Shown one piece after another: positions 1 through 6,680 of a DNA stretch of 8,496 nt. The DNA lies in contig JAFMSB010000052.1 of assembly GCA_017353815.1 (NCBI GenBank), forward strand, positions 1-8,496, written 5' to 3'. Source of the DNA: Methylocapsa sp. (GTDB taxonomy: Bacteria > Pseudomonadota > Alphaproteobacteria > Rhizobiales > Beijerinckiaceae). The position numbers were made by a program, and so were the translations under genes. Below the pieces are notes generated by a model that saw nothing but the letters and a program-made list of their open reading frames with translations, made no database searches and was not told the DNA's origin. Each line of letters begins with the position of its first letter. Within the stretch, counting starts at the first letter, position 1.

Positions 1-393
1 CGGGTCGAATATGTGGGAGCGGCAAGCCTTGCCGGTTCCGACGACCGTAAGCTCCTCGCTACGCTGCGCGCGAAAGGCCCGGCGGTGTTCCAAATTAGTG
101 CAAATGGAAGAGACCGGTTTGAGCTCGCGGAAGGTGGCACCACTGCCGTTCCCCGCGCCGAGACGGTGCCGGAGGAGGCCCGCAGCGTGAGGGCACCAGG
201 TGAGGCACGCGCCGGATGGAGGCAGGCGGAGACATCCGCCGCGGGCGCGGGTATGAAATCGAGCGAAACGGTTCCCGCTCCGGCAGCCAGCTTCAAAGGC
301 AGGCCCGTGCCTTTGCCGCCCTCCCGGCCAGCAGGTTTGGAGAAGAACCCCGGCTTCAGCACCAAGCTCGCCTTGCGCCGGACGTCCTTTTAG
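1..393 (+). CDS. RlpA-like septal ring lytic transglycosylase, C-terminal part (5' end outside window)
   Basis: The reading frame is open from the first base and ends at TAG 391-393, so about 130 C-terminal residues of a longer protein are present. The first 25 or so residues contain RVEYVG, then SLAGSDDRKLLATLR. That is how alphaproteobacterial RlpA-family proteins read just after their double-psi beta-barrel domain. RlpA proteins are exported or lipid-anchored lytic transglycosylases that cut peptidoglycan strands lacking stem peptides, often at the division septum. From about residue 45 the chain becomes a low-complexity Ala/Pro/Glu/Arg-rich tail, with no SPOR domain visible. The catalytic barrel and signal peptide would lie left of the window. 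The family call rests on a short conserved stretch recognised from memory, so it is moderately secure. The tail itself identifies nothing. Confidence 0.6.
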   Translation, partial: RVEYVGAASLAGSDDRKLLATLRAKGPAVFQISANGRDRFELAEGGTTAVPRAETVPEEARSVRAPGEARAGWRQAETSAAGAGMKSSETVPAPAASFKGRPVPLPPSRPAGLEKNPGFSTKLALRRTSF

Positions 394-423
394 CCACATC
401 GGCCCAAGGATCGCGGTAAGTCG

Positions 424-444
424 AAGGATGGACTCCCTGTCCTT
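424..444 (+). terminator. Weak terminator-like hairpin after the RlpA-like gene
   Basis: Bases 424-431 and 437-444 can pair as an 8-bp stem that includes two G-U pairs, around a 5-base loop, 30 bases after the RlpA-like stop codon. The T tract that follows is very short. It could end transcription of the upstream gene, but it is weak and may be chance. Confidence 0.3.
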
Positions 445-465
445 TATCCGAGTGAGGAGCCTGGG

Positions 466-672
466 ATGAGCGACAGCAACAATAGTTCGCAAATTTCCGG
501 TTATTTCTTGAAGTTGGCGGGAGTATTTATAGGAATTTCTGGCGTCCTATGGGCGTTAATGGAAGCGATTTCTCCAATCGCTGTTCTCCACGAGCAATAT
601 TGCTACTTCAGGTCTTGGGCGTTTTCGCCGATTTTGAAAATTCAAAAAGTCCCGGGAGTTGTGGGGGGATAA
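466..672 (+). CDS. Small single-pass membrane protein, unknown function
   Basis: A 68-residue ORF starts at ATG 466 behind a good ribosome binding site (GAGGAG at about 452-457) and ends at TAA 670-672. The first 12 residues are polar (Ser/Asn-rich). One hydrophobic segment follows at about residues 13-40 (LKLAGVFIGISGVLWALM at its core), and the remaining tail has one Cys and several aromatic residues. This fits a small inner-membrane protein with a short N-terminal tail. Codons are noticeably AT-richer than in the flanking genes, which may mean foreign origin or relaxed selection. I do not recognise a family. The C-terminus from about residue 58 is not obviously protein-like, and the true frame may have been lost there. 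The RBS and membrane segment make translation plausible. Confidence 0.45.
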   Translation: MSDSNNSSQISGYFLKLAGVFIGISGVLWALMEAISPIAVLHEQYCYFRSWAFSPILKIQKVPGVVGG

Positions 673-1142
673 AGTCGGCCCGGTGGCGCGGCATGGGGAC
701 GTTTTGAGGCTCCGGAGAAGATTCCTGCGTAAGGCCAGACTTTGGGATGGGATTTGCGACCGCCAAATTCATTCCCACAAGAAAAGATTATGTTGCGGAC
801 GCGAGCGGCTACTCGCTTAGGGAAGACAAACCTGATTACATTTGTTACACGGTCTGGGCATGCAACACGTCTTACACGACCACGCTGGACGAATCGAGGT
901 GTACCAAAACCAAATTGCGAACCATGAATGGCCGGGCTTCATTAAAGCCACCTGCGACATTTCCTTCCATCAAATTTATCGTGCCGTCCTTCTTCGCGTC
1001 CGGACTCCAAATTGCCTCTTGCAGTTAAAAGGAAGATTCGTCCACCGCGTCCGAAGATCCTTGGTTATAAACCGCAATCATATTCCCCTTTTGCAAGGGC
1101 ATTGCAATTGCGCGCAGGGGCGGACTGAAATCCAGGCGCTGC
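673..1142. other. 470-bp region without a firm gene
   Basis: This stretch lies between the 68-residue membrane protein and the terminator of the DUF1217 gene. Its composition is less GC-rich than the metabolic genes to the right. The minus strand has no open frame of useful length. On the plus strand the only candidate is the ORF at 747-1028. I see no tRNA, repeat family or insertion-sequence end. It may hold decayed coding sequence. Confidence 0.5.
747..1028 (+). CDS. Doubtful 93-residue ORF, possibly a gene remnant
   Basis: The frame runs from ATG 747 to TAA 1026-1028 with no ribosome binding site in front of it. Residues from about 10 to 60 look like a soluble, Cys-containing domain (several Tyr, Thr and Asp, and three Cys within about 20 residues). 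The last 35 residues look like random translation. The same frame is open a little upstream of the ATG, as far as a stop at about 696-698. It could be a remnant of a protein whose membrane-anchored start is the ORF at 466-672, which lies in another frame. No family is recognised, and it may be non-coding. Confidence 0.22.
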   Translation: MGFATAKFIPTRKDYVADASGYSLREDKPDYICYTVWACNTSYTTTLDESRCTKTKLRTMNGRASLKPPATFPSIKFIVPSFFASGLQIASCS

Positions 1143-1174
1143 GGAAGAAAGGCAGCAGGATAATAGCTGCTGCC
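1143..1174 (-). terminator. Intrinsic terminator of the DUF1217 gene
   Basis: Bases 1151-1158 (GGCAGCAG) and 1167-1174 (CTGCTGCC) form a perfect 8-bp stem with an 8-base loop. Read on the minus strand, the stem is followed at once by TTTCTTCC (1150-1143). It lies 33 bases past the DUF1217 stop codon, the expected position and orientation for Rho-independent termination. Confidence 0.75.
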
Positions 1175-1206
1175 GTGGTTCCGCGATGTTTCCCAGAGCG
1201 CGGCGG

Positions 1207-1995
1207 CTACAAACCGCCAAAATTCACGTTTTGCGCCTGCAACAACAAGCCGCCGTCTACCCCGGCGCCCGCCTCTGTGTTGAGCAATGAAACAATATTG
1301 GAACCAGAGGTTCCGGTTGAGCCGCCGTTGTTCACATCATTCATCGCCGAAAATCTTTCGATGAATGCCCGCAGTTTAGTCGGATTTTGGAAGTCGGCGA
1401 GATTTATTCGTTTTGATAGCGCGTTTGCCTGCACATCGATCGGCTCCATCGAAGTGAGCGGCGAAATGCCAAGCGCCGTTTGCACGACCGTTAGCAAATT
1501 CTTATCGCCGAGAATTCCATAAATGCTCGTCAGGCTCGGGGCATTTTCTTGAAAGTACAAAGCAAGCTGAACTCCTGGATTTTGCTGGCCTTGGGAGGTT
1601 TGGAGCGAATTTTCAAGGTAACGGTTAACGACATTTGCGGCCAGGGAGGGCGAGTTCGTCGTTGCGGGGCCGTTACTGGCGAAATCGAAAGCGAGCGCGA
1701 AGGCCCGGATGCTTGGGTTTCCGAGCGTGTTTGCGAGAGCAGTGCTGCTGTTTACGCCTTGAGCCAGAACCTCTTTCATAAGCCCTTTCTCATTGGTCCT
1801 ATCGCCAAGGCCAAAGGCCGTCATGGCGTAATTAAAGAGACGCGGGTTGCTCACCAATTGGCTGGCCGAGGTCACTTTGCCGATATTCTGCTCGAAATAT
1901 TTGGTTTGCGACGACACTTCCGGGCTCTGGGCCATGGCCGAGAGCCAACGGCTCATATTGCTGGTGATCGCCAGATAGGTCGAAATTGTGCTCAT
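1207..1995 (-). CDS. DUF1217 family protein
   Basis: From ATG 1995 to TAG 1209-1207 this encodes 262 residues. The frame is open to an upstream start at 2058, but family members begin close to the motif STYLAITSNMSRWL, so the inner ATG is chosen, although no strong ribosome binding site precedes it. Family-like segments are YFEQNIGKV (about residues 33-41) and LFNYAMTAFGLGD (53-65), followed by helical, Asn/Gln/Ser-rich sequence and a Gly-rich C-terminus. There is no signal peptide or membrane segment. DUF1217 proteins occur mainly in Alphaproteobacteria and are often encoded beside flagellar genes, but their role is not established. Here no flagellar gene is adjacent. The gene has its own terminator and about 218 bp of upstream space to the isomerase stop, so it is probably transcribed alone. 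Confidence 0.8.
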   Translation of the reverse strand: MSTISTYLAITSNMSRWLSAMAQSPEVSSQTKYFEQNIGKVTSASQLVSNPRLFNYAMTAFGLGDRTNEKGLMKEVLAQGVNSSTALANTLGNPSIRAFALAFDFASNGPATTNSPSLAANVVNRYLENSLQTSQGQQNPGVQLALYFQENAPSLTSIYGILGDKNLLTVVQTALGISPLTSMEPIDVQANALSKRINLADFQNPTKLRAFIERFSAMNDVNNGGSTGTSGSNIVSLLNTEAGAGVDGGLLLQAQNVNFGGL

Positions 1996-2213
1996 CGAAA
2001 CTGCAACCGCCTCAGGAAGCCAAAGGGCGGGCCAAGTCCCGCGCGATCTGCGAATCAAGCAGTTCGATTCCCGTCGATGAATCTGGCATATATGTTCTCA
2101 CAAAATCTCAACGCTGCATCCCGTCCTGGTCTTGCTGTACACGCTCAAGGCGGCTCCAGGCTGACGTCCCGAGCGGCCTGAGACTGCGGCTCTTTTGGCA
2201 AGGCTAAGCCGTG

Positions 2214-2873
2214 CTAACGAGCGCCCGGCTGGCGCTCGGGTGCGGCATCGGCAAAGGCCGGCAGCTCCCTTGCTGCGGCATCGGCGGCAGAAATATGCGG
2301 GTAGGCCGCCAAATCGAGGCCGTAGCGCCGCCCATTATAGACTTGCGGAACGAGACAAATGTCGGCGAGGCTTATCGCATTGCCAACCGCATGGCGGCCT
2401 GCGCTGGTTTTGAGGCGGGCCTCAATCGCGCCGAAACCGGCGGCAATCCAATGGCGGTTCCAGGCCGCGCGGGTATCAGGGCCGGCACCATAATCTGCGA
2501 GCAGTTTATCCCCCACCCGCAAATTGCCGAGCGGGTGAATATCGCAGGCAATCGTATAGGCAATTTCGAGGCAGATCGCACGCTGCCTAAGGCTTGCCGG
2601 AAGCAACGGAGGATCAGGATAAGCCGCGTCGAGATAGGCAATGATTGCAAGCGATTGGGCAAGAGTAAATCCATCCGGCTCGCGCCACAGAGGGACGAGG
2701 CCCGCCGGATTTTGCGCACGGTATTTTCCGGCTTTTTGCCCGCCAGCTTGCAGGTCGATTTCGACGTGCCTTGCCGCGATCTGCTTTAGATTTAAGGCAA
2801 TTCTCACCCGGTAGGCGGCGCTCGAGCGCCAATAGCCAAACAGAGTTGGCTCAGAGGGCAGGGGATCTTCCAT
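2214..2873 (-). CDS. maiA: Maleylacetoacetate isomerase (zeta-class glutathione transferase)
   Basis: This 219-residue enzyme uses glutathione to isomerise 4-maleylacetoacetate to 4-fumarylacetoacetate in the cytoplasm, the middle step of homogentisate degradation. The N-terminal thioredoxin-like domain carries SSAAYRVRIALNLK (about residues 17-30). Its serines match the catalytic Ser pair of the zeta class, and Ala stands where animal enzymes have Cys, a common bacterial variant. NPAGLVP (55-61) holds the cis-Pro loop and QSLAIIAYLD (73-82) the glutathione-binding Ser. The helical C-terminal domain has CDIHPLGNLRV (110-120) and SLADICLVPQVYNGRRY (168-184), both diagnostic. Length is typical. 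The start codon lies inside the end of the fumarylacetoacetase gene (23-nt overlap), so translation is probably coupled. It is the last gene of the three-gene operon. No convincing terminator was seen after it. Confidence 0.93.
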   Translation of the reverse strand: MEDPLPSEPTLFGYWRSSAAYRVRIALNLKQIAARHVEIDLQAGGQKAGKYRAQNPAGLVPLWREPDGFTLAQSLAIIAYLDAAYPDPPLLPASLRQRAICLEIAYTIACDIHPLGNLRVGDKLLADYGAGPDTRAAWNRHWIAAGFGAIEARLKTSAGRHAVGNAISLADICLVPQVYNGRRYGLDLAAYPHISAADAAARELPAFADAAPERQPGAR

Positions 2874-3879
2874 AAGGTTCGACCGTCTGTTCGATCGCGC
2901 CGAAAACGGAATGGCCGCTCGCGTTCCTCATTTCAATGCGCACGGTGTCACCAAAGTGCAGGAACTGCATGCGCGCTGTGCCATAGCGGGTTATCTCGGC
3001 CATTCGCGCCTCGGCAATGCAAGAATAACCAATCCCGCCATCGGCGGCCGGACGTGCCGGGCCTCCGTCTTCTTCCTTGTTGGAGACCGTGCCGGATCCA
3101 ACTATCGTGCCCGCGCTCAAAGGCCGCGTCCTTGCCGCATGAGCGATGAGCGTTGGAAAATCGAAATTCATTCCTTTGCCGGCATCGGCGCGGCCAAAAG
3201 GCTTGCCATTGAGGCTCACAAGCAAGGGAAGATGCAACCGGCCGCCGTCCCACGCCGGGCCGAGTTCATCGGGGCTAACCGCAACCGGAGAAAATGCGGA
3301 AGACGGTTTTGATTGGAAAAAGCCAAAGCCTTTGGCGAGTTCGGCCAGGATAAGGTTGCGCAGCGAGACATCGTTCACAAGGAGGATAAGTGCGATGGAC
3401 GCACAGGCTTCCGCAGCGCTCGCGCCCATCGGCACATCCGTCACGATGAGTCCGACTTCGCCCTCAAAGTCGATGCCAAAACCTTCGTCTTCTGCTTTGA
3501 TTGGCTCCCGGGGTGCAAGAAAGGAATCCGATCCTCCCTGATACAGCAGCGGATCGGACCAGAATTGCGGCGGCATGGCAGCGCCGCGGGCCTTGCGGAC
3601 CAGTTCGACATGACTCAAATAGGCCGAGCCGTCGATCCATTGGAAGGCGCGCGGCAGAGGCGCGAGCGCCTCATGCTCGCGGAAGCGCTCGCGCGGCACG
3701 GCACCGCTCTCAAGCGCTTCGGCGAGCGCAGCGAGGCGCGGAGCAAGGCGTGGCCAATCATCCAGCGCCTTTTGCAGCGTCGGAGCGATGCCCTGCGCAC
3801 TCGTTGCATAAGCCAAATCGCGTGAAACCACGACGAGGCGCCCGTCACGCGTTCCGTCGGCGAGCGTTGCGAGTTTCAT
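2851..3879 (-). CDS. fahA: Fumarylacetoacetate hydrolase family protein (fumarylacetoacetase)
   Basis: This 342-residue protein should hydrolyse fumarylacetoacetate to fumarate and acetoacetate, the last step of the pathway. The N-terminal domain (about 1-75) begins MKLATLADGTRDGRL, as usual for the shorter bacterial type, so the start is secure although no strong ribosome binding site precedes it. The C-terminal catalytic fold shows DFEGEVGLI with E139 and E141, and D170 in VNDVSLRN. These match the acidic metal ligands of the FAH fold. QSKPSSAFSP (189-198) and GSGTVSN (261-267) are also typical. It starts 21 bp after the hmgA stop and overlaps maiA by 23 nt. FAH-fold enzymes include other carbon-carbon hydrolases and decarboxylases, but placement between hmgA and maiA makes this substrate by far the most likely. 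Confidence 0.92.
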   Translation of the reverse strand: MKLATLADGTRDGRLVVVSRDLAYATSAQGIAPTLQKALDDWPRLAPRLAALAEALESGAVPRERFREHEALAPLPRAFQWIDGSAYLSHVELVRKARGAAMPPQFWSDPLLYQGGSDSFLAPREPIKAEDEGFGIDFEGEVGLIVTDVPMGASAAEACASIALILLVNDVSLRNLILAELAKGFGFFQSKPSSAFSPVAVSPDELGPAWDGGRLHLPLLVSLNGKPFGRADAGKGMNFDFPTLIAHAARTRPLSAGTIVGSGTVSNKEEDGGPARPAADGGIGYSCIAEARMAEITRYGTARMQFLHFGDTVRIEMRNASGHSVFGAIEQTVEPYGRSPAL

Positions 3880-3900
3880 CGAACCATCATGCCGCGGGCG

Positions 3901-5202
3901 TTATCGCCGCTTCGGATCGAAGTGCTTCTCCAAGCCCTGCCAGCATGTGGCATAGTTACTTTGGAGAGTCGGAAAATTGGCCGCATAATCGGTCACCTGT
4001 TGCGGATAGCGGGTCTCAAACATGAAGGCGAGCGAGTTTTCAAGCCTTTGTGGTTTTAACTCGCCCGTGCTTGCCTTATCGAAGGCTTCTGTATCCGGCC
4101 CATGGGGAAGCATGCAATTATGGAGCGACATCCCGCCCGGCGCAAATCCTTTGGCTTTTGCGTCGTACTGCCCGAAGACGAGGCCCATGAACTCGCTCAT
4201 GATGTTCATGTGGTACCAGGGCGGACGGAAAGAGTGTTCCGCAACCTGCCAGCGCTCGGGAAAAATCACGAAATCGACATTTGAGGTGCCAGCCTCCCCG
4301 GATGGGGCGCTGAGCACGGAGTAGATGGATGGATCGGGATGGTCGAACAAGATCGCGCCGACGGGCGAAAACGTGCGCAGATCGTACCGGTAAGGAGCGT
4401 AATTGCCGTGCCAGGCCACGACATCGAGCGGCGAATGATCAATCTCGGAAATATGAAAGGTGCCGCACCACTTCACCGTCAACCGGCAGGGAGTTTCTTT
4501 GTCCTCGTAACTCGCGACGGGAGTTTTGAAATCGCGCGGGTTGGCAAGGCAATTTGCGCCGATTGGGCCGCGCGAGGGCAAGGCGAACCGAGCTCCATAG
4601 TTCTCGCAAACATAGCCGCGCGAAGGGCCATCTTGAAGCATAACTTTGAATTTCATGCCGCGTGGAATGACGGCAATATCGCCGGGCCCGGCGCTCATGC
4701 GCCCAAGCTCGGTCGCAATTTCGATTCCGCTGGTTTGCGGGACGATCAGCAGTTCGCCATCCGCATTCATAAAGTAATCGTCTTCCATGCTCTGCGTGAC
4801 AAAATAAACATGCGCCGCCATTCCGGTCTGGGTATAAACATCGCCCGCCGTGGTCATGGTGCGAAGACCAGTCACGAAGGACAGCGGCTCATTTGGGATG
4901 GGGGGCGGGTCCCAGCGCAACTGCCCGAGCGCCAGACGCTGCACGCTTATGTGCGGCGCGGTTTTCCAATAGGGGATATCGGTGCGGGTAAAGCGGCTCG
5001 CATGCCTCACCGAAGGGCGCATCCGGTAGAGCCATGAGCGGGCATTTGTGCCTTTTGGCGCGGTAAAAGGCGTGCCGGACAGCTGCTCGGCATATAGCCC
5101 GTAGGGGCAGCGCTGGGGCGAATTCTGACCTTGCGGTAGAGCACCCGGCAGCGCTTCGGTCTCGAAATCATTTCCAAAACCGGGCATGTATTGATATGTC
5201 AT
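3901..5202 (-). CDS. hmgA: Homogentisate 1,2-dioxygenase
   Basis: This 433-residue non-haem Fe(II) enzyme opens the homogentisate ring with O2 to give 4-maleylacetoacetate. The start [23 protein letters not shown] is characteristic. The C-terminal cupin region holds the iron site: H331 and E337 in [12 protein letters not shown] and H367 in MLPHGPD. These sit at a constant offset of four from human HGD ligands H335, E341 and H371. H361 and H288 correspond in the same way to the active-site residues H365 and H292. Length is normal and no key residue is missing. It is the first gene of the operon; a promoter should lie in the 190-bp gap at 5203-5392, shared with a divergent gene. The 4-hydroxyphenylpyruvate dioxygenase that makes the substrate is not encoded here. 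Confidence 0.97.
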   Translation of the reverse strand: MTYQYMPGFGNDFETEALPGALPQGQNSPQRCPYGLYAEQLSGTPFTAPKGTNARSWLYRMRPSVRHASRFTRTDIPYWKTAPHISVQRLALGQLRWDPPPIPNEPLSFVTGLRTMTTAGDVYTQTGMAAHVYFVTQSMEDDYFMNADGELLIVPQTSGIEIATELGRMSAGPGDIAVIPRGMKFKVMLQDGPSRGYVCENYGARFALPSRGPIGANCLANPRDFKTPVASYEDKETPCRLTVKWCGTFHISEIDHSPLDVVAWHGNYAPYRYDLRTFSPVGAILFDHPDPSIYSVLSAPSGEAGTSNVDFVIFPERWQVAEHSFRPPWYHMNIMSEFMGLVFGQYDAKAKGFAPGGMSLHNCMLPHGPDTEAFDKASTGELKPQRLENSLAFMFETRYPQQVTDYAANFPTLQSNYATCWQGLEKHFDPKRR

Positions 5203-5294
5203 GAAAGGCTACCCTGATCGTTCTCGCCGATTCGGCAAAGGCGAAGCAGCAGGCTCGCGGCGTGGCAGTCGCTTGATCACGGTAGATAGACGGC

Positions 5295-5348
5295 TTGACG
5301 CAAAAATGCAGACTTTGAGGCTAATTTGCGCGCCAGGTGAACCGCAAA
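5295..5348. promoter_or_regulatory. Candidate control region between hmgA and the divergent membrane gene
   Basis: TTGACG (5295-5300) is followed after 17 bases by a weak -10 (5318-5323), a possible plus-strand promoter for the gene at 5393. The hexamer CGCAAA occurs three times here: at 5299-5304 and 5343-5348 on the plus strand and at 5325-5330 on the minus strand. The last two form an inverted repeat with a 12-base spacer. This could be an operator for either promoter. No regulator gene is nearby and the hexamer is short, so this is speculative. Confidence 0.22.
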
Positions 5349-5392
5349 GCAATAGGCAGCCCTCGTCTCGCCCGGCCTTCTTGGGAGGCACT

Positions 5393-5771
5393 ATGGCAAG
5401 CAAGAAACTCGTGGCATTGATCGCTCTCATAATCGTCTCGAGCGCGGGACACGATTTCGATCATTACGGCGGGGCCCCTGCTCTACCTAATCCTCATGGC
5501 GAAGTACATCTTTCTGGGTGCGGGACTTTATTTCTATCTAAAGCGCAAGATTGGTCCTCTTTTTTGGGCAATCGCTGCCGGAACCGGCGTGATTCTTGGC
5601 TTTTCCGCGCATTTCAGTCCGTTTTCGGACCAAACACCCGTTGCCATCTACCGCGCCTATGCGGCGCCTGAGGCAGGGATCCTTGCGGTATCGGCCCTGG
5701 CACTTCTTATGCTAGTGCTCGCTGCGGCCGCAATCTATGCGCAGCGTCTATGGGCAAAGGGTTTTAAGTGA
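5393..5771 (+). pseudogene. Small multi-pass membrane protein gene, apparently frameshifted; intact 3' ORF 5496-5771
   Basis: ATG 5393 has an excellent ribosome binding site (GGGAGG, 5383-5388) and begins a hydrophobic segment, MASKKLVALIALIIVSSA. That frame then turns into polar sequence. The next frame, from about 5451, reads TISIITAGPLLYLILMAKYI and continues as a clear membrane protein to TGA 5769-5771. Removing one G from the GGG run at 5446-5448 joins the two into one protein of 125 residues with three or four membrane segments. As it stands, only the 91-residue ORF from ATG 5496 is readable, and that start has no good ribosome binding site and falls inside a hydrophobic helix. I read this as a recent frameshift or a sequencing error. 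Programmed frameshifting is possible but no slippery heptamer is evident. Family and function are not recognised. It is divergent from hmgA. Confidence 0.65.
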
Positions 5772-5869
5772 CCGGTTTACCTAAAACTGTTAGCAGCTGC
5801 CCCACGGATCAGCTCGCATGGAGGGTTGAGGGAACGCCACGCGGATGCTGTCTAGAATAGTTCAAAAAA

Positions 5870-5885
5870 TGTTTCACGTGAAACA
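5870..5885. other. parS: parS centromere-like site (ParB/Spo0J binding)
   Basis: TGTTTCACGTGAAACA is a perfect 16-bp palindrome identical to the chromosomal parS consensus (TGTTNCACGTGAAACA), and the symmetry extends one base each side (5869-5886). ParB binds this sequence, loads and spreads in a CTP-dependent manner, and acts with ParA and SMC/condensin to segregate the chromosome. Such sites cluster near the replication origin, often close to parAB, gidA or gidB. None of those genes is in the window, so origin proximity is inferred. Chance occurrence of a specific 16-mer in 8.5 kb is negligible. Confidence 0.88.
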
Positions 5886-6056
5886 TCTTTGTAGGATCGC
5901 GGCCCGAAACCTTACAGGCCGGAAACAAGATTTTGCCATTGCCCATGTAAGAACGGCCGGTATTTATGTGGGAGCGCAGGCCCGCGGATTTGCCCTCGCC
6001 GGTCCCATCCGCGAACGCAGGCCACGGCTTCAAGGCGGCTGGTACGAGTGCCCGGT

Positions 6057-6086
6057 TTGAAGAGATCGCTTTTTACTCGAAATAAT
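6057..6086 (+). promoter_or_regulatory. Probable promoter of the FMN reductase operon
   Basis: TTGAAG (6057-6062) and AATAAT (6081-6086) match the -35 and -10 hexamers at four and five of six positions, with an 18-bp spacer. The -10 ends 26 bases before the start codon, and the AGGAG ribosome binding site (6103-6107) follows in the short leader. Spacing and position fit a housekeeping sigma-factor promoter. Confidence 0.5.
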
Positions 6087-6112
6087 TCTCGCGAAAAAAG
6101 TGAGGAGAACCG

Positions 6113-6673
6113 ATGGACGCAGTTCGTGATGTCGCCGTTTTCGTTGGCAGCCTGCGCAGAGACTCAATTAACCGCAAAGTGGCGCATGCATTGATGGAGC
6201 TCGCCCCGCCGTCGCTGAAGCTCGAAATCGTCGAGATTGGGCAGCTGCCTCTCTATAATCAGGATTCCGATCAAAATCCGCCAAAGTCCTATCTCGATTT
6301 CCGGGCACGGGTGAAAGCGGCCGGCGCGGCTCTTTTTGTCACGCCGGAGCATAACCGATCGGTTCCTGCAGCGCTAAAAAACGCAATTGATGTGGCCTCG
6401 CGGCCTTACGGCGACAGCGCCTGGAACGGCAAGCCCGCAGCCGTGATCAGTGCTTCCCCGAGCTCGGTTGGCGGATTTGGGGCAAACCATCATCTGCGCC
6501 AATCGCTCGTGTGGCTTAACATGCCTGCGATGCCGCAGCCCGAGGCCTATGTCGGAGGCGCAGATAAGCTTTTCGATGCAAGCGGCAATCTCGTCAATTT
6601 TGCCACGCGCAACTTCTTGCAGAATTTCATCGAGGCATTTGCAGCCTGGATCGCCATCTTGGCCAAAAGGTGA
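6113..6673 (+). CDS. NAD(P)H-dependent FMN reductase (ChrR/YieF-like flavodoxin-fold)
   Basis: This 186-residue cytoplasmic flavoprotein belongs to the NADPH-dependent FMN reductase family, whose members reduce quinones, chromate, azo dyes or free flavin with NAD(P)H. The N-terminal beta strand and phosphate-binding loop read VAVFVGSLRRDSIN (about residues 7-20). The second flavin-contact motif is TPEHNRSVPAALKNAID (77-93), and a third conserved stretch is SASPSSVGGFGA (113-124). Length is typical. ATG 6113 follows AGGAG at a 5-base spacing, making the start firm. A sigma-type promoter lies just upstream, and the next gene starts 7 bp after the stop. The family is certain, but the physiological substrate cannot be read from sequence. 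Quinone or chromate reductase are the usual labels. Confidence 0.9.
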   Translation: MDAVRDVAVFVGSLRRDSINRKVAHALMELAPPSLKLEIVEIGQLPLYNQDSDQNPPKSYLDFRARVKAAGAALFVTPEHNRSVPAALKNAIDVASRPYGDSAWNGKPAAVISASPSSVGGFGANHHLRQSLVWLNMPAMPQPEAYVGGADKLFDASGNLVNFATRNFLQNFIEAFAAWIAILAKR

Positions 6674-6680
6674 GGCCGCC

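Larger units (their letters stand above)
5772..6112. other. 341-bp intergenic region with parS and promoter
   Basis: This gap separates the frameshifted membrane gene from the FMN reductase gene. It holds a perfect parS palindrome (5870-5885) and a promoter directly before the reductase. ORFs of 71 and 74 residues on opposite strands run through the parS site and both read FHVKH there because of the palindrome. Neither has a ribosome binding site or protein-like composition, so I leave them out. No terminator for the upstream gene was found. Confidence 0.6.

Noticed and set aside
10..21. 12-base exact repeat of TATGTGGGAGCG also at 5965-5976
   Set aside because: A repeat of this length is expected about once or twice by chance in 8.5 kb and nothing else is shared around it.
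842..1522. Long plus-strand ORF (226 residues)
   Set aside because: Its second half is antisense to the DUF1217 coding region and its sequence looks like random translation; no ribosome binding site.
2169..2195. Hairpin followed by TTTT on the plus strand, downstream of maiA
   Set aside because: The stem is interrupted by a mismatch after four pairs and the T run is on the strand opposite to the flanking genes.
3821..3830. CGTGAAACCA resembling a parS half-site
   Set aside because: Only one half matches and it lies in well-conserved coding sequence of the fumarylacetoacetase gene.
4339..5037. Long plus-strand ORF (232 residues) antisense to hmgA
   Set aside because: hmgA is certain on the opposite strand with all iron ligands; this is a shadow frame produced by GC-rich codons.
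5983..6013. Inverted repeat CGCGGAT / ATCCGCG with 17-base loop
   Set aside because: Long loop, GC-rich sequence and no T run; a chance palindrome is as likely as a terminator or operator.
5845..6060. 71-residue ORF running through the parS site
   Set aside because: No ribosome binding site and no protein-like composition; the FHVKH stretch is simply the palindrome translated, and it appears on both strands.
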